A stretch of 64,000 nt of DNA from Symsagittifera roscoffensis (taxonomy: Eukaryota; Xenacoelomorpha; Acoela; Convolutidae). The notes under the pieces were generated by a model, which saw nothing but the letters and a program-made list of their open reading frames with translations, was not told where the DNA came from and searched no databases. Positions within the stretch are counted from its first letter, which is position 1. Each line of letters opens with the position of its first letter. The translations under genes were made by a program, and so were the position numbers. Of this stretch, positions 47,636 to 62,325 are shown piece after piece. Location: contig NC_087069.1 of assembly GCF_963678635.1 (NCBI RefSeq), positions 55,162,928 to 55,226,927 on the forward strand. The letters run 5' to 3'.

Positions 47636-48955
47636 CAAGTTAAGTTTCAATAGATTTACAGGACTAAGTAAACAGTTTTTCAAATATACCTGAACAAAAG
47701 AATTTGTTTTCAACAGCTAATAAAGAGCAAGAACCCAAAGGAAATTTGTTTATAAATCAAGTTATTATTCTCGCGAGAAGCGAATCCCTTAATAAAGTAT
47801 TCGATGCACGATCTCTGAACTCTCTAATTGGCCCATTGAACCAACAAAAAATTGTCACTAAAATCAACGGTTATTATTTTACAACAACAGATATGAACCG
47901 TGCAAAAAACCAAAGGCCACTAGATAAAAACCTCGCCGCTTAACCCAATTTCTTCTTTGAAATCAACACTATGAAGTTAATAGTTTGCTCTAAGGCATTT
48001 CAATAGGACCAGCAGCTTTCTCTGCTTTTATGACCGAAGTTTGTAGACCACTTACTTTAGGTAAAAACGTTATCACAAGTTTAGACGATGTTCTCATACA
48101 ATCACAAACAAATATATGAACTTTTCAATATACTTTTCTCAATTAGAGAAATCCAAACTGTCTTCTTGCCATGCATAGTTAAATTAACAACTGATGTTCT
48201 CGAGAAGAATTAAATGTTGACCCTGTAATACATCAAACCAAATATCGGCATAATTACAAAAAAAAACCAGCGAAAGCGATATAACCATTTTAGGAAACAA
48301 AACATTTTTAGTTACTTTCGAAAAGTTAACCGTACTACAACAAATGAAAACATGATTTATTGGAAAAATGTAAATTGTTAAACAGATACAAAAATAAACT
48401 GACTACTAATAAGTCCAATTTTGGAAGCATTTCATATATCACACTCCATACATACAAAAGGACACACTGGTCAGAAAAAAAATCATAATTTCACAGAAAA
48501 AAAAATTACTTTCTTAACGCACACTTATGGGTTCAGGTACCTTACACGGACTGTCTCATCTGTCAATTAAAGGAAAACCTTTCCACATCATAGAAAAAGC
48601 AGAAAAACAACATTTTCAAGGACAAAGCTCATTTGATAAAAAATGACTGTATCACCCTCCTCAGAAGAAAATGTATACATAAGGGTCATAGTAGACGCAT
48701 TTACTCATTATGTAGACCTAAATTCTGTACCACACTGTAAAGTATAGTATGCATGCACAACACTCTATGAGCAGGATTAATCGACAACGGAACAGAAGTT
48801 TCAATTAAACAAATAATCACATTATGTCATCTCTATAACATCAAACACCAACCTAGAACCTCATATGTTCAATGGATAAAAAGCCTACTTGAAGGTATGA
48901 GCCGTTCGTTACAAGAATACCTCCAAGGTATAATTGAAGATGTCAAAATTACACT
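47636..48955 (+). repeat. RT-integrase tandem unit 3
   Basis: Same order again. The open frame 47704-47943 covers the RT fingers/palm (FDARSLNSLIGPLNQQK and TTTDMNRAKNQRPLD). Unlike units 1 and 2, it continues past the Glu helix into the downstream integrase tail (48950-49650), so it is the unit nearest to the original right side. Confidence 0.85.
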
Positions 48956-49860
48956 GAAAAGCCAACATACGAAAAGTTTTTTCCACTAGCATACAACCCT
49001 CAGATTACAACAAAATTTACGCTATCATTCTATAAAAAGATTTCTAACTGAAAAACAAGGAGACTAATAATGTTTAATACAAAATCCTCCAAAAAAGAAA
49101 AAGAACATTGTCAACAGACCAAAGACACCATTTACTATAATTTACTCCTCCGTAGTCACTATGAAGACATTTTACTATCCAAAAATTTTATAAAATAGAA
49201 TCAGGCGCCCACAGATAATGAAATTTCTCAGAAAAAAATTCATTAAAAATTGCAAAAAAAATTATTTCGAAAAAACAAAATAATCAATCACAAATAAATT
49301 TACTCTTCACACCAGCCTCAGATCTCAAATTTTTAGTTCCAAATTTCATAACTCAGAAAGGAATATCAGAAAAGTTACAATCCATTAGAAAAAGAACAAA
49401 TCAAATCATTGAAAACCTACAGATGTCATTTAAAATTAATTGTGCAAAATAAAAAGGAAACAATACAACACAGAAATAGCCTTTTATCATATTACTCTAG
49501 AGAATACGCTCTTCGCGAGCCTACGCAAATATTTTCTTTCAAAGGACTACGCAATGCTGAAACAACAAAAAAACAATCAGGATCTCAAAATTTGTGAATC
49601 TCCAAACAAACTGCTACAGTCAACTAAAAACACAAAACAGTTCAGACAAAACTCAGAAATAACATAGATTGTATCAGACAAAATCAGACAAAACATATCA
49701 AACAAAACTCAAAAGCAAAATTAAATCAACAGCAGTCATCTTGACTCCAAAATCAACCAAGAAATGATTACAACATTTTTTACCCAAATCTAAAATATTA
49801 AAGAAAGTGAAACTCCAACAACCCTCGGATTAATTAGAATAATCCCTATTATTTTTCAAA
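48955..49860 (+). pseudogene. Integrase C-terminal tail of the second element
   Basis: Matches the 31.1-31.9 kb tail: the region after the Glu helix, then YYSREYALREPTQ (about 49490), comparable to YPKEYALRKMTQ at 31640. Basic and Gln-rich, broken by stops. Confidence 0.6.
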
Positions 49861-49949
49861 AAAATCATTCATGAATTTTTTAATAGACAGATTTAAAAAT
49901 ATTCAAATTATGCTCAACTTTCATTATTTCATTTTCTCAGAAATCTTTA

Positions 49950-52900
49950 ATCATCAACCAATCAAATTACTTGAAAAGAACTTACTCTTTGTTCAACACC
50001 ACTGCCATTATTAGCCGTCATAACTGTAACTTGAACTATATCTATATATCCAACTCAAAACCCTCCTGGTCAAAGTCAAGCAAGTTGCATCCCCCTTCTA
50101 ACAATCAATTCAAGAATCAACAATACTGAGTACAAATTGATCCCGAAACTCACCAAAAGAAAAATACTAAATTAGCCTAAAGAAAAAAATTCCAAAGTTC
50201 TCCCGGCCTAAAGACAACCTACCTCACAAAAACTTCTGATCATCCCTTGAAAACTTTTTACACAAATTTCGTATTTTCCTCCAGTCAAGTTTCTTCATAA
50301 CCAACTCCTCAAAAATCATAAAGAAATTTGAATCAAATTGATAAAATTTTGAAGAAGAATATTATAAATAGGAAAGCAAATCAATTTTTGAATGCTCACT
50401 TTAAACTCAGTCATACAATTTTTTTAAAAAACTCTTTTCATTAGTAACTCAAGTATCTGAAGTTTTGTGCATCTTTTTAATTAAACGACGTTTTAGAATT
50501 TATCGTAAACATATTTGTTGTTTCTTCTAAACATTTTTAAGTTTTTTTCTGCTCCGTATTTTATACCTAATTTTGTTTTTTCCAAACCATCGACCACCTA
50601 ACCAGGTAAGATATTTGAAAGTTTTTTCTAAATGATACAAAATTTACTCACTAAAAAAGACCTTTTAACACTTTTTGTCAGTTTTCTAATTTCAACAGCT
50701 TCCCTTATTATGACCCTTTGAAAAAGTATAAGAAAGCAATCATTGCTTTTTTACTAGCAATCGCTTAAAACTATTTTCCCTCGAAGAACATTAACAAGAA
50801 CACAAAATTTAAACAATCAATCGGCAAATTTTTATAATCAAAACACAAAGTCGTTGACCCAACCCCATCAACAGATTCTCCACCTAGCAACCCACACCAA
50901 AATTCCCAGTCAACACCTACAACAAGTCAATCAAGACACCTCCAACCATCTACTCGTATAACTTACGTAAAAACTAATATGTAGTTGAAAAAAGACAGCC
51001 CCCTTGTCCGAACCTTTAATATCAGCTCGTCGCTATGCATCCCTAAGCGAACCACAGTATGAACCAACATGCAATCTCTACCCATTACTACAAGAAGATC
51101 TGAACCGAACAAGACATTAAAGTCAAATTCAATACCCGAAAACTACCATCTACAGACAAATAATTCACCCTCGATGAAATAGGACCCTAACAAAATCGAG
51201 AGTCCAATTAAACTTACCCTCATCACCCATATCAGCACCCCTAGGTATTTCAAGTGGTTAAATCCCAAGCAACCCTCCACCTGCAAGTCTAATATCACAA
51301 TAAAATAAACGGAAATCCACATCCAATTACCTAGGTTCAGCACCAACATCAGAGCAAATTCGGAAAAACCCATTCAACCCCCACTTCTTTACATAGACTC
51401 ACCCATTGGATAGGTCATACATTTTAACAAGGCAAACCAAACCTTGTAAATGACCCATCAGACATTTCTCCAGATACAATTTTTTCACTACCAGAAAAAT
51501 TAAACTTCCATCAACACCCTCAGAAACAAGTAATTCAACTTTATCTACTTTGCCGACAAATTTTCCGAATCGAATGAACGATAGATATAACGAATTACAA
51601 AACACAAGCAGCAAACCCCTACACCTAGATTGGAATTCATTTTTAGCACCAGCCCCCTTATTTGGACAACATTTTGAGAGTAGTCGCCTACATAATTGGG
51701 CATTGAAAAGACTACAAAACAGACACGAAAGTCCACAAAGACATGCAAGATCTTAACATTCAAACACTCTGAAAAAGTTTAGTTCTTGAGTTCGAGATAA
51801 CACTAAATTTAAACAATTTAGTACATCAGCCGTTGCGACTATCTCAACCAGACATAACAGTTGAACCATTACCCCTCCATTTATAAGCACAGAACTAATT
51901 TACAAATAGGATAAGTACACCAAAAAGACAATAGGCTAAAAAACTATCTACAAACGTTTTTCAAGAGTATCTCACACATGTATATTTTACCTATTTCATC
52001 CAAAAAAATCTTTTCGCTCTTAGCGCACCTTAAACCAACAAACCATAATTTACCCTTTCACCGAACAGGATCGCACAATTTCCTCGTAGCTCATTAAAAT
52101 TGCGCTTATCGCTAATAAAATATGCAATCAAAAAGGTCACGCAATGTGACTCAGAACCACAAAAAAAGGAATCAACAAAAAAACTTGCAATATTTTTTTC
52201 AAAAGCCAGCTCTACGACTCTCACAGGGTTTAAATTCAGAGTAAATGTTTTTGAAAAGAAAGTACGTTGTTCACAATTTTCAATTGGAAAAAAAAACAGA
52301 CTCGATCAGCACTCATTTTGCCAGAATAATAATGAACAATGAATGCCTGTTGATCCTGAAGACTAAAAAAATGAATAAAGCCGTCCTAAAATAGTAACTA
52401 GTAAAGAAAACAGTAAGAAATTAGGTAAATTTCAAGTTTTTCCAGACTCCGTGCACCAAGCACAACTTGAACAATACAAAGGTCATCTACAAATTGATGA
52501 AAACTTTCTTTATCACGGAGCGCATATTATTTAACTTATGATATCCTTGATAAAAACCCTGAAACCTAATTAGCCCACAAAAATCCTACCCCCTTTTTTT
52601 CGCACACACTGTTCAGAATTTCTAAATGAATAAGAAAATGGATTTGACATGAAAACAGGAATACTCATAAGCCCTATGTCACATTCAAATCAAACTAGAG
52701 AGGGTGAACAATTTTATATTCCAGTCATATTTTACAAAAACAATGAAAGCGTTGGAGTAAAACTCCTATCAGAAAACCGCGACAGTACACAATTGCAAGA
52801 ACTATCATTAATGAATAAAACGTTTGTTGGCGTAATTCAATATGACGTTTATCTTGATATGAAACTTGGTCATACAATCAAAAGAATTTTTGAGGAAATG

Positions 52901-53140
52901 TCATCAATCGAACTCGAAACAAAACAACATTTATCCGAATTGGAACAAACACAATTATTACAACCTCTGGCCTCGGCAGTTCTAAGAAGACTCTTTGTAG
53001 GTTACCAAATAACTCACCCACGAAAAAATAGGACACTAACAAAACCAGGAGTCCAATTCAACATATCTCCATCCCATAGGTATTTCGATTAATACAATCC
53101 CAAGCACCCCCACCCCAACCTGTAAGTCTTAAACCAAAAC
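49950..53140 (+). repeat. 3.19-kb spacer + ORF3 duplication, copy 1
   Basis: Begins with the integrase-ORF3 spacer (cttgaaaagaacttactctt at about 49971) and includes the ORF3 start, the A-type marker at 51338 and open pieces at 51550-51756 and 52649-53092. The same spacer restarts at about 53159 and the A marker at 54527, an offset of about 3189. The two copies are clearly diverged. Confidence 0.8.
52649..53092 (+). pseudogene. ORF3 middle part (147-aa open stretch), best-preserved copy
   Basis: A 147-aa frame from ATG 52649. It has FEEMSSIELETKQHLSELEQ and TQLLQPLASAVLRRLFVGYQ, a Leu/Glu-rich helical stretch that recurs in shortened form at about 56460, 59100, 61730 and 62640. It lies downstream of integrase, where env-like genes sit in some Ty3/Gypsy elements. 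No signal peptide, furin-like site or membrane anchor is visible in this fragment, so an envelope role is only a suggestion from position. Confidence 0.55.
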
Positions 53141-54526
53141 AAAACCAACCAATCATACCACATACCACTTGAAAAGAACTTACTCTTTGTTCAACACCCC
53201 TGCTATTATTAGCCGACATAACTCCAACTTGAACTAGATCTATAACTCCAACTTAAGGACCTCTATGTCAAAATCAAGCAAAACCTTCATATTTGACAAC
53301 TAAAAAAATCTCATATAAAGTTGCAACACCCTTCTATCAATCAATCCAAGAATCAACAAAATTTAGATCCCGAAAATCATCAAAAAAATCTAAATTAGCC
53401 TAAGGTAAAAAAATCAAACACTGGTCTAATGACAACCTACCTCACAGCAACCCCTGATTATCCCTTAAAAACTTTATGCTCAAAACTTCAGACTTTCCTT
53501 CAGCCAAATCTTTTCATGCCCAGCCCACTTGTCAAAAATCAAAAAACAATTCGATATTATCTTTAAAAAAACTTGAAATGAAAGGAGAGCAAATCTTTTT
53601 TGAATGCTCTCATTGAACTCATTGAAAAACTTTCCTAAAACAGCTCTTTTCAATTTTCTATCTGTTTTATTCAATTTTATCAAGTATCATATTTTTTTTT
53701 GCATATTGTACTCAAACGGCGTTTCAGAATTTCCCATAACCACATTAATTGTTTCGTGTTTACAGCTTGTAATTTGTTATTCCATATTTCAACCCTAAAT
53801 TTTTTCTCAAACCATCGAGCAACTAACCGGGTACAGTAATTGGAACAATTTTTTCGACGTTATACAAAAATTACCAAAAAAAGACCTTTTAATACATTTT
53901 GCTTCCTCTATACTGACTCATTGAAATTGTATAGAGAAAGCAATCTTTGCTTTTTTACTAGCAGGGCTTTTTAATTTGCTGAAGATCATTAACAAGAACA
54001 CAAAATTTGAAAAAATAATTGACAAATTTTGAAATCAAAACCCAAAGTTGCTGACCTATCCCAACCGAAAACTCTGCAACTACCAACCCATCAAAAATCC
54101 CCAATCAATACCTAAAACAAGTCAATCAAACCAACCCCAATCATCTACTCGTAAATCTTACGAAAAAAAAACATGAACTTTTGAAGAAAGACATGCTACT
54201 TCGTCCGAACCATTAACAGCAGCCCATCGCTATGCATCCCTAAGCGAACTACAGTTTGAACCAACTTTTAATTTCTACCCATCACTACAATAAGATCTCA
54301 ACCGAACAAGACGTTAAAGTCAAAATCAAAACCGAATTACCACCATCGACAGACAAATATTTCACCCGCGACTAAATAGGACCCTAACATTACCAAGAGT
54401 CCAACTCAACTTTCCCTCATCACCCACATCAACACCCTAGGTACTTCGAATAATAAAATCCCAATCACTTCTGCGAGTCTAATATCACAAAAAAATACAT
54501 GGGTTTTCCATCCAATTACCTAGTTT
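53141..54526 (+). repeat. Spacer + ORF3 start, copy 2
   Basis: Diverged copy of 49950-51337: spacer, then the ORF3 start (actcgtaaatcttacg; tgcatccctaagcgaac). It leads into the higher-order array. Confidence 0.75.
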
Positions 54527-57051
54527 CAGCACCAACATTAGAGCCAACTCGGAAAAACCCAAGCACCCCCGCCCTCTTCTTCCAGTAGACTCACCTATTG
54601 GATGAGCCATACATTTTAAAATGGCGAACCAAACCATGTACATGACCTGTCAGAAATTTCCCAGATACAACTTTTCCACTACCAGAAACAATTTTATTTC
54701 CATCAACGCCTTCAGAAACAGGTATTTCACCAGTAAGTATTTTCCGGACAACTTTCCGAATCAATTGAACGATAGATAAAACAAATTACAAAACGCAAGC
54801 AGCAAAACCCTACACCAAGATTGGAATTACTTTTTAGCACCAGCCTCCTGATTTGGACAATTGGAGATATAAACAGACTCAATCGATACTCATTCTGCTA
54901 GAGTAATATTGAACAATCATTACATCTTGATCCCGAAGACTGTAAAAATGAAAAAAATTTTCCTCAAATAGTAACTAGTAAGGAAAACAGTAAAAACTTA
55001 GTCAAACTTCAGGTTTTTCCCGACTCCGAACACCAAGAACAACTTGAAAAAACAGATGCCATATACAAATTGATGAAAACTTCCTTAACACGGTGCGCAT
55101 TTAACTTATGAACAATTTATGATATCCTTAATAAAAACGGGATACCTCATATTGGAACGAATGATCCATCAACAATTTTTAAACCAAACTCTAAAACTCA
55201 GGATATCCGACAAAAAAATGTTTGATTGGAAAATCCAATCAGAAAAAGTACAGCTAACACGTCGTTTGAAAGATGATACCCTATTTTATCAAGTAATCTG
55301 CTTACCTTGTGAAAATGATCAAGCTTATCGCGACCCCACCAATGATACACAAGCAACCATCGTTTGACTTCCTGAACACACTTGTACCAAATTCCAAGTT
55401 GGTAAAAGTCAGGCTAGAGTGGTCAATTTCCACAAACAAAACTGTAGACTACATACACTTCGATCAGTTAAAACCTGATAGAAAACTATCAAATCCGCAC
55501 CATACAACAGCGTACCAGGAATAGAAAAAAAATTATCATTTTTTCAAATCTACACTGAAACAGAACTAGCCGGTAAAACTCTCCGCCATTTTTTCGCACA
55601 CAGTGTTCAGAAATTCTAGTTGAATAAGAAAAAAATTTGACATGAGAACAGGAAAACTCATAATCCCTATGTCACAATCAAATCAAAACAGAGAAGATGA
55701 ACAATCCTATACTCCAGTCACATTTCAGCATAATTTTTCAAGAAAGGTCACTAAGTGAACTTGAAGCACTACAAATTTTATGGGAATTAGAACAAACACA
55801 ATTTATAGGTTACCCACCATCAGATAATCGCTCAAAGTGTTTTAAACCAAAGTAAACCTGCTTTGGTGTTACTCCCCAATCGTCTACACGTATATCTTAC
55901 GAACAAGCTCGGTCTCTTTTTGAAGAAAGACAAGCATCCTTGCCAAAAGTCAAAATCAAAAACCAACTACCACCGTCGACGGACAAATAACACACCCACG
56001 ACAAAATAGGACCCTAACATCACCAAGAGTCCAACGCATCGTAACTTCGTCCCCTAGGTATTTCAAATAACAAAATCCCAAGCACTCCTCCACCTGTGAG
56101 TCCAACATTACAGCAAAATACATCCAATTTTCCAACAGATAACCTACGTTCAACACCAACACCAGAGCGAATTCGGGAAAACCCATTGAAGCCCCCAAGT
56201 CTCTACATAGATTCCCCAGTTGGATAAGACATACCTTTTAACAAGGCAAACCAAACCATGTAAATGACGCGTTAGACATTTACTACATACAATTTATCAA
56301 TACCAGAAACAATTTTATTCCCATCAGGTAACAAGTATATCACTATTAAATACTCTCCCGACAAGCTTTCTAAATCTGCTAACCGACAGATATAACGATA
56401 GAGTCACTATGTCAGGCATCTTGTTATAAAACTTCACTATACAATCAGCAGAATTGTACAGGAAGTTTCACTAAGCGAACTCGATACACTACAACAATTT
56501 TGTGAAATAGAACAAACCATTCTTTACAATCTCTGGTCTTAGCGATTCTAAAAGTACCCTTTGTAGATTACCTACTATCACGTATCCGCTCAAATTTTAA
56601 TGACTACGAGAGAAACATACTTTGTTTTTAGACTTGCCAATTCCAATCAAACCAATCTCAATCGTCTACTCGTACATCCTACGTAGAAAATCCATGAAAA
56701 TTCAAAGAAAGACATTCAACCTTACCAGAACCATTGACACCAGGCAGCCCAGCGCTATCCAACTCTAAGCGAACCACACTGTGAACATATAAAATCTACC
56801 CATCACTACAATATGTCAGCCGAAAAAGGCAAAAAAATCAAAATCAAAACCCAAATACCACCATCGACAGACAAATAATTCACACGCAAAGAGAAAGGAC
56901 CCTAACAAAACCAAGAGTCCAATTCAACATACACTCATCACCCATATCAACACCCCTATTTATTTCAAGTGATTCAATCCCAAGCATCCCTCCACCTGCA
57001 AGTATAATATCACAAAAAATACATGGATTTTTCAATCCAATTGCCTAGGTT
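54527..57051 (+). repeat. ORF3 higher-order repeat unit 1 (2525 bp)
   Basis: Starts at cagcaccaacattagagcca (A marker) and holds a related B half-copy at 56151 (caacaccaacaccagagcga). Nearly identical to unit 2 except for a 112-bp deletion near 55948. Contains frames 55119-55367 and 55309-55524, both duplicated unchanged in unit 2. Confidence 0.9.
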
Positions 57052-59686
57052 CAGCACCAACATTAGAGCCAACTCGGAAAAACCCAAGCACCCCCGCCCT
57101 CCTCTTCCAATAGACTCACCTATTGGATGAGCCATACATTTTAAAACGGCGAACCAAACCATGTACATGGCCTGTCAGAAATTTCCCAGATACAACTTTT
57201 TCACTACCAGAAACAATTTTATTTCCATCAACGCCTTCAGAAACAGGTATTTCACCAGTAAGTATTTTCCGGACAACTTTCCGAATCAATTGAACGATAG
57301 ATAAAACAAATTACAAAACGCAAGCAGCAAAACCCTACACCAAGATTGGAATTACTTTTTAGCACCAGCCTCCTGATTTGGACAATTGGAGATATAAACA
57401 GACTCAATCGATACTCATTCTGCTAGAGTAATATTGAACAATCATTACATCTTGATCCCGAAGACTGTAAAAATGAAAAAAATTTTCCTCAAATAGTAAC
57501 TAGTAAGGAAAACAGTAAAAACTTAGTCAAACTTCAGGTTTTTCCCGACTCCGAACACCAAGAACAACTTGAAAATACAGATGCCATATACAAATTGATG
57601 AAAACTTCCTTAACACGGTGCGCATTTAACTTATGAACAATTTATGATATCCTTAATAAAAACGGGATACCTCATATTGGAACGAATGATCCATCAACAA
57701 TTTTTAAACCAAACTCTAAAACTCAGGATATCCGACAAAAAAATGTTTGATTGGAAAATCCAATCAGAAAAAGTACAGCTAACACGTCGTTTGAAAGATG
57801 ATACCCTATTTTATCAAGTAATCTGCTTACCTTGTGAAAATGATCAAGCTTATCGCGACCCCACCAATGATACACAAGCAACCATCGTTTGACTTCCTGA
57901 ACACACTTGTACCAAATTCCAAGTTGGTAAAAGTCAGGCTAGAGTGGTCAATTTCCACAAACAAAACTGTAGACTACATACACTTCGATCAGTTAAAACC
58001 TGATAGAAAACTATCAAATCCGCACCATACAACAGCGTACCAGGAATAGAAAAAAAATTATCATTTTTTCAAATCTACACTGAAACAGAACTAGCCGGTA
58101 AAACTCTCCGCCATTTTTTCGCACACAGTGTTCAGAAATTCTAGTTGAATAAGAAAAAAATTTGACATGAGAACAGGAAAACTCATAATCCCTATGTCAC
58201 AATCAAATCAAAACAGAGAAGATGAACAATCCTATACTCCAGTCACATTTCAGCATAATTTTTCAAGAAAGGTCACTAAGTGAACTTGAAGCACTACAAA
58301 TTTTATGGGAATTAGAACAAACACAATTTATAGGTTACCCACCATCAGATAATCGCTCAAAGTGTTTTAAACCAAAGTAAACCTGCTTTGGTGTTACTCC
58401 CCAATCGTCTACACGTATATCTTACGAACAAGCTCGGTCTCTTTTTGAAGAAAGACAAGCATCCTTGCCAAAAACCTAAACACCAGCCAGCACATCGCTC
58501 TCCACCCCTAAGTGATCCACACTGTAAACAAATATATATATCTACTCATCACTACAACAAGATCTCAGCTGAACATGACAGAAAAGTCAAAATCAAAAAC
58601 CAACTACCACCGTCGACGGACAAATAACACACCCACGACAAAATAGGACCCTAACATCACCAAGAGTCCAACGCATCGTAACTTCGTCCCCTAGGTATTT
58701 CGAATAAAAAATCCCAAGCACTCCTCCACCTGTGAGTCCAACATTACAGCAAAATACATCCAATTTTCCAACAGATAACCTACGTTCAACACCAACACCA
58801 GAGCGAATTCGGGAAAACCCATTGAAGCCCCCAAGTCTCTACATAGATTCCCCAGTTGGATAAGACATACCTTTTAACAAGGCAAACCAAACCATGTAAA
58901 TGACGCGTTAGACATTTACTACATACAATTTATCAATACCAGAAACAATTTTATTCCCATCAGGTAACAAGTATATCACTATTAAATACTCTCCCGACAA
59001 GCCTTCTAAATCTGCTAACGGACAGATATAACGATAGAGTCACTATGTCAGGCATCTTGTTATAAAACTTGACTATACAATCAGCAGAATTGTACAGGAA
59101 GTTTCACTAAGCGAACTCGATACACTACAACAATTTTGTGAAAAAGAACAAACCATTCTTTACAATCTCTGGTCTTAGCGATTCTAAAAGTACCCTTTGT
59201 AGATTACCTACTATCACGTATCCGCTCAAATTTTAATGACTACGAGAGAAACATACTTTGTTTTTAGACTTGCCAATTCCAATCAAACCAATCTCAATCG
59301 TCTACTCGTACATCCTACGTAGAAAATCCATAAAAATTCAAAGAAAGACATTCAACCTTACCAGAACCATTGACACCAGGCAGCCCAGCGCTATCCAACT
59401 CTAAGCGAACCACACTGTGAACATATAAAATCTACCCATCACTACAATATGTCAGCCAAAAAAGGCAAAAAAATCAAAATCAAAACCCAAATACCACCAT
59501 CGACAGACAAATAATTCACACGCAAAGAGAAAGGACCCTAACAAAACCAAGAGTCCAATTCAACATACACTCATCACCCATATCAACACCCCTAATTAAT
59601 TCAAGTGATTCAATCCCAAGCATCCCTCCACCTGCAAGTATAATATCACAAAAATACATGGATTTTTCAATCCAATTGCCTAGGTT
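57052..59686 (+). repeat. ORF3 higher-order repeat unit 2 (2635 bp)
   Basis: A marker at 57052, B half-copy at 58787. Carries the full-length form of the region deleted in unit 1 (frame 58388-58627). Confidence 0.9.
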
Positions 59687-62325
59687 CAGCACCAACATTA
59701 GAGCCAACTCGGAAAAACTCAATCACCCCGCCCTCCTCTACGCATAGATTCACCTATTGGATGAGCCATACAATTTAACAAGGCGAACCAAACCTCGTAA
59801 ATGACCCGATAGACATTCACCCACATACAAAAATACCACCACCAGAAACACATTTATTCCTATCAACACCTTCAGAAACAAGTATTTCAGCAGTAAATAT
59901 TTTTCCGACAACTTTCCGAATCAATTGAACGATAGATAAAACAAATTACAAAACACAAGCAGCAAACCCCAACACCAAGATTGGAATTCTTTTTTAGCAC
60001 CAGCCTCCTGATCTCTGACAATTGGAGATATAAACAGACTCGATCGATACTCATTCTGCTAGAGTAAAATTGAACAATCATTACATCTTGATCCCGAAGA
60101 CTGTTAAAATGAAATAAATTTTCCTCAAATAGTAACTAGTAAGGGAAACAGTAAAAACTTAGTTAAACTTCAGGTTTTTCCCGACTCCGAACACCAAGAA
60201 CAACTTGAAAACACAGATGCCAAATACAAAGTGATGAAAACTTCCTTAACACGGTGTGCATTTAACTTATGAACAATTTATGATATCCTTAATAAAAACT
60301 GGATACCTCATATTGGAACGAATGACCCATCAACTCTGTAAAGCAAACTCTAAAACTCATGATATCCGGCAAAAAAATATTTGATTGGAAAAACCAATCA
60401 GAAAAAGTACAGCTAACAAGTCGTTTGAAAGATGATACCCTATTTTATCAAGTAATCTGCTTACCTTGTGAAAATGATCAAGCTTATTGCGACCCCACCA
60501 ATGATACACAGGCAACCATCGTTTGACTTCCTGAACACACTTGTACCAAATTCCAAGTTGGTAAAAGTCATGCTAGAATGGTCAATTTCCACAAAAAAAA
60601 ATCTAGGTTACATACACTTCGATCAATTTAAACCTGATACAAAACTGTCAAATCCGCATCATACAACAACGTACCAGGAATAGAAAAAAAACTAACATTT
60701 TTTCAAAACTACACTGAAACAGAACTAGCCGGTAAAATTCCCCGTCATTTTTTCGCACACAGTGTTCAGAAATTCTAGTTGAATAAGAGAAAGAACTTGA
60801 CATGAGAACAGGAAAACTCATAATCCATGTGTCACATTCAAATCAAAAGAGAGAAGATGACGATCCTATACTCCGGTCACATTTCAGCGGATTTTTTCAG
60901 GAAATTTCACCAAGTGAACTTGAAGCACTACAAACTTTATGGGATTTAGAACAAACACAATTTGTAGGTTACCCACTATCAGATAATCGCTCAAAATTTT
61001 TTAACTACGAAGGAAACATACTTTGGTGTTACTCCCCAAACGTCTACTCGTTTATCTTACGAACAGATCGGTATCCTTTTGAAAAAAGACATGCATCCTT
61101 GCCGAAACCCTAAACACCAGCCATCACATCGCTCTCCACCCCTAAGTGATCCACACTGTGAACAAACATATATATCTACTCATCACTACAACAAGATCTC
61201 AGCTGAACATGACAGAAAAGTCAAAATCAAAAACCAACTACCACCGTCGACGGACAAATAACACACCCACGACAAAATAGGACCCTAACATCACCAAGAG
61301 TCCAACGCATCGTAACTTCGTCCCCTAGGTATTTCAAATAACAAAATCCCAAGCACTCCTCCACCTGTGAGTCTAACATTACATTAAAATACATCCAATT
61401 TTCTAACAGATAACTTACGTTCAACACCAACATCAGAGCAAATCCGGGAAAACCCATTGAAGCCCCCAGGTCTCCACATAGATTCCCCCGTTGGATAAGA
61501 CATACCTTTTAACAAGGCAAACCAAACCACATAAATGACGCGTTAGACATTCACCCAAATACAAACTTATCACTACCAGAAACACTTTTCTTCGCATCAG
61601 GTAACAAGTATATCACTATTGAATACTCTCCCGACAAGCTTTCCAAATCAGCTAACCGACAGATATAACGATAAAGTCACTATGTCAGTCGTCTTGTTAA
61701 AAAACTTGACAATGCAATCAGCAGAATTGTACAGGAAGTTTCACTAAGCGAACTCGATACACTACAACAATTTTGTGAATTAGAACAAACCATTCTTTAC
61801 AATCTCTGGTCTTAGCGGTTTTAAAAATACCCTTTGTAGATTACCTACTATCACGTAACTGCTCAAAATTTATTGACTACAAGGGAAACATACTTTGTTT
61901 TTAGACTTGCCAATTCCAATCAAACCAACCTCAATCGTCTGCTCGTATATAATACGTCGAAATTCCATATAAACTCGAAGAAAGACTTTCGTCCTTACCA
62001 GAACCATTGACACTAGCCAGCCCAGCGCTATCCAACCCCAGGCGAACCACAGTGTGAACATATAATATCTACCCATCACTACAAGATTTCAGCCGATTTC
62101 AGTCAAAATCAAAACCCAAATACCACCATCGACAGAAAAATAATTCACACTCGAAGAAAAAGGACCCTAACAAAACCAAGAGTCCAATTCAACATACCCT
62201 CGTCACCCATATCAACACCTAGGTATTTCAAGTGATTCAATCCCAAGCACCCCTCCACCTGCAAGTATAATATCACAAAAAAATACATGGATTTTTCGAT
62301 CCATTTGCCTAGGTTCAGCACCAAC
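59687..62325 (+). repeat. ORF3 higher-order repeat unit 3 (2639 bp)
   Basis: A marker at 59687, B half-copy at 61422. More substitutions relative to units 1 and 2 than they have between themselves. It keeps the continuous reading GNILWCYSPNV (about 61011) that units 1 and 2 have shortened. Confidence 0.9.

Noticed and set aside
55119-55524. Two overlapping frames conserved between 55 and 57.6 kb as a real small gene
   Set aside because: They are identical only because the higher-order repeat units are recent copies. The third unit (60300-60683) has an interrupted version, and the frames are fragments of ORF3.
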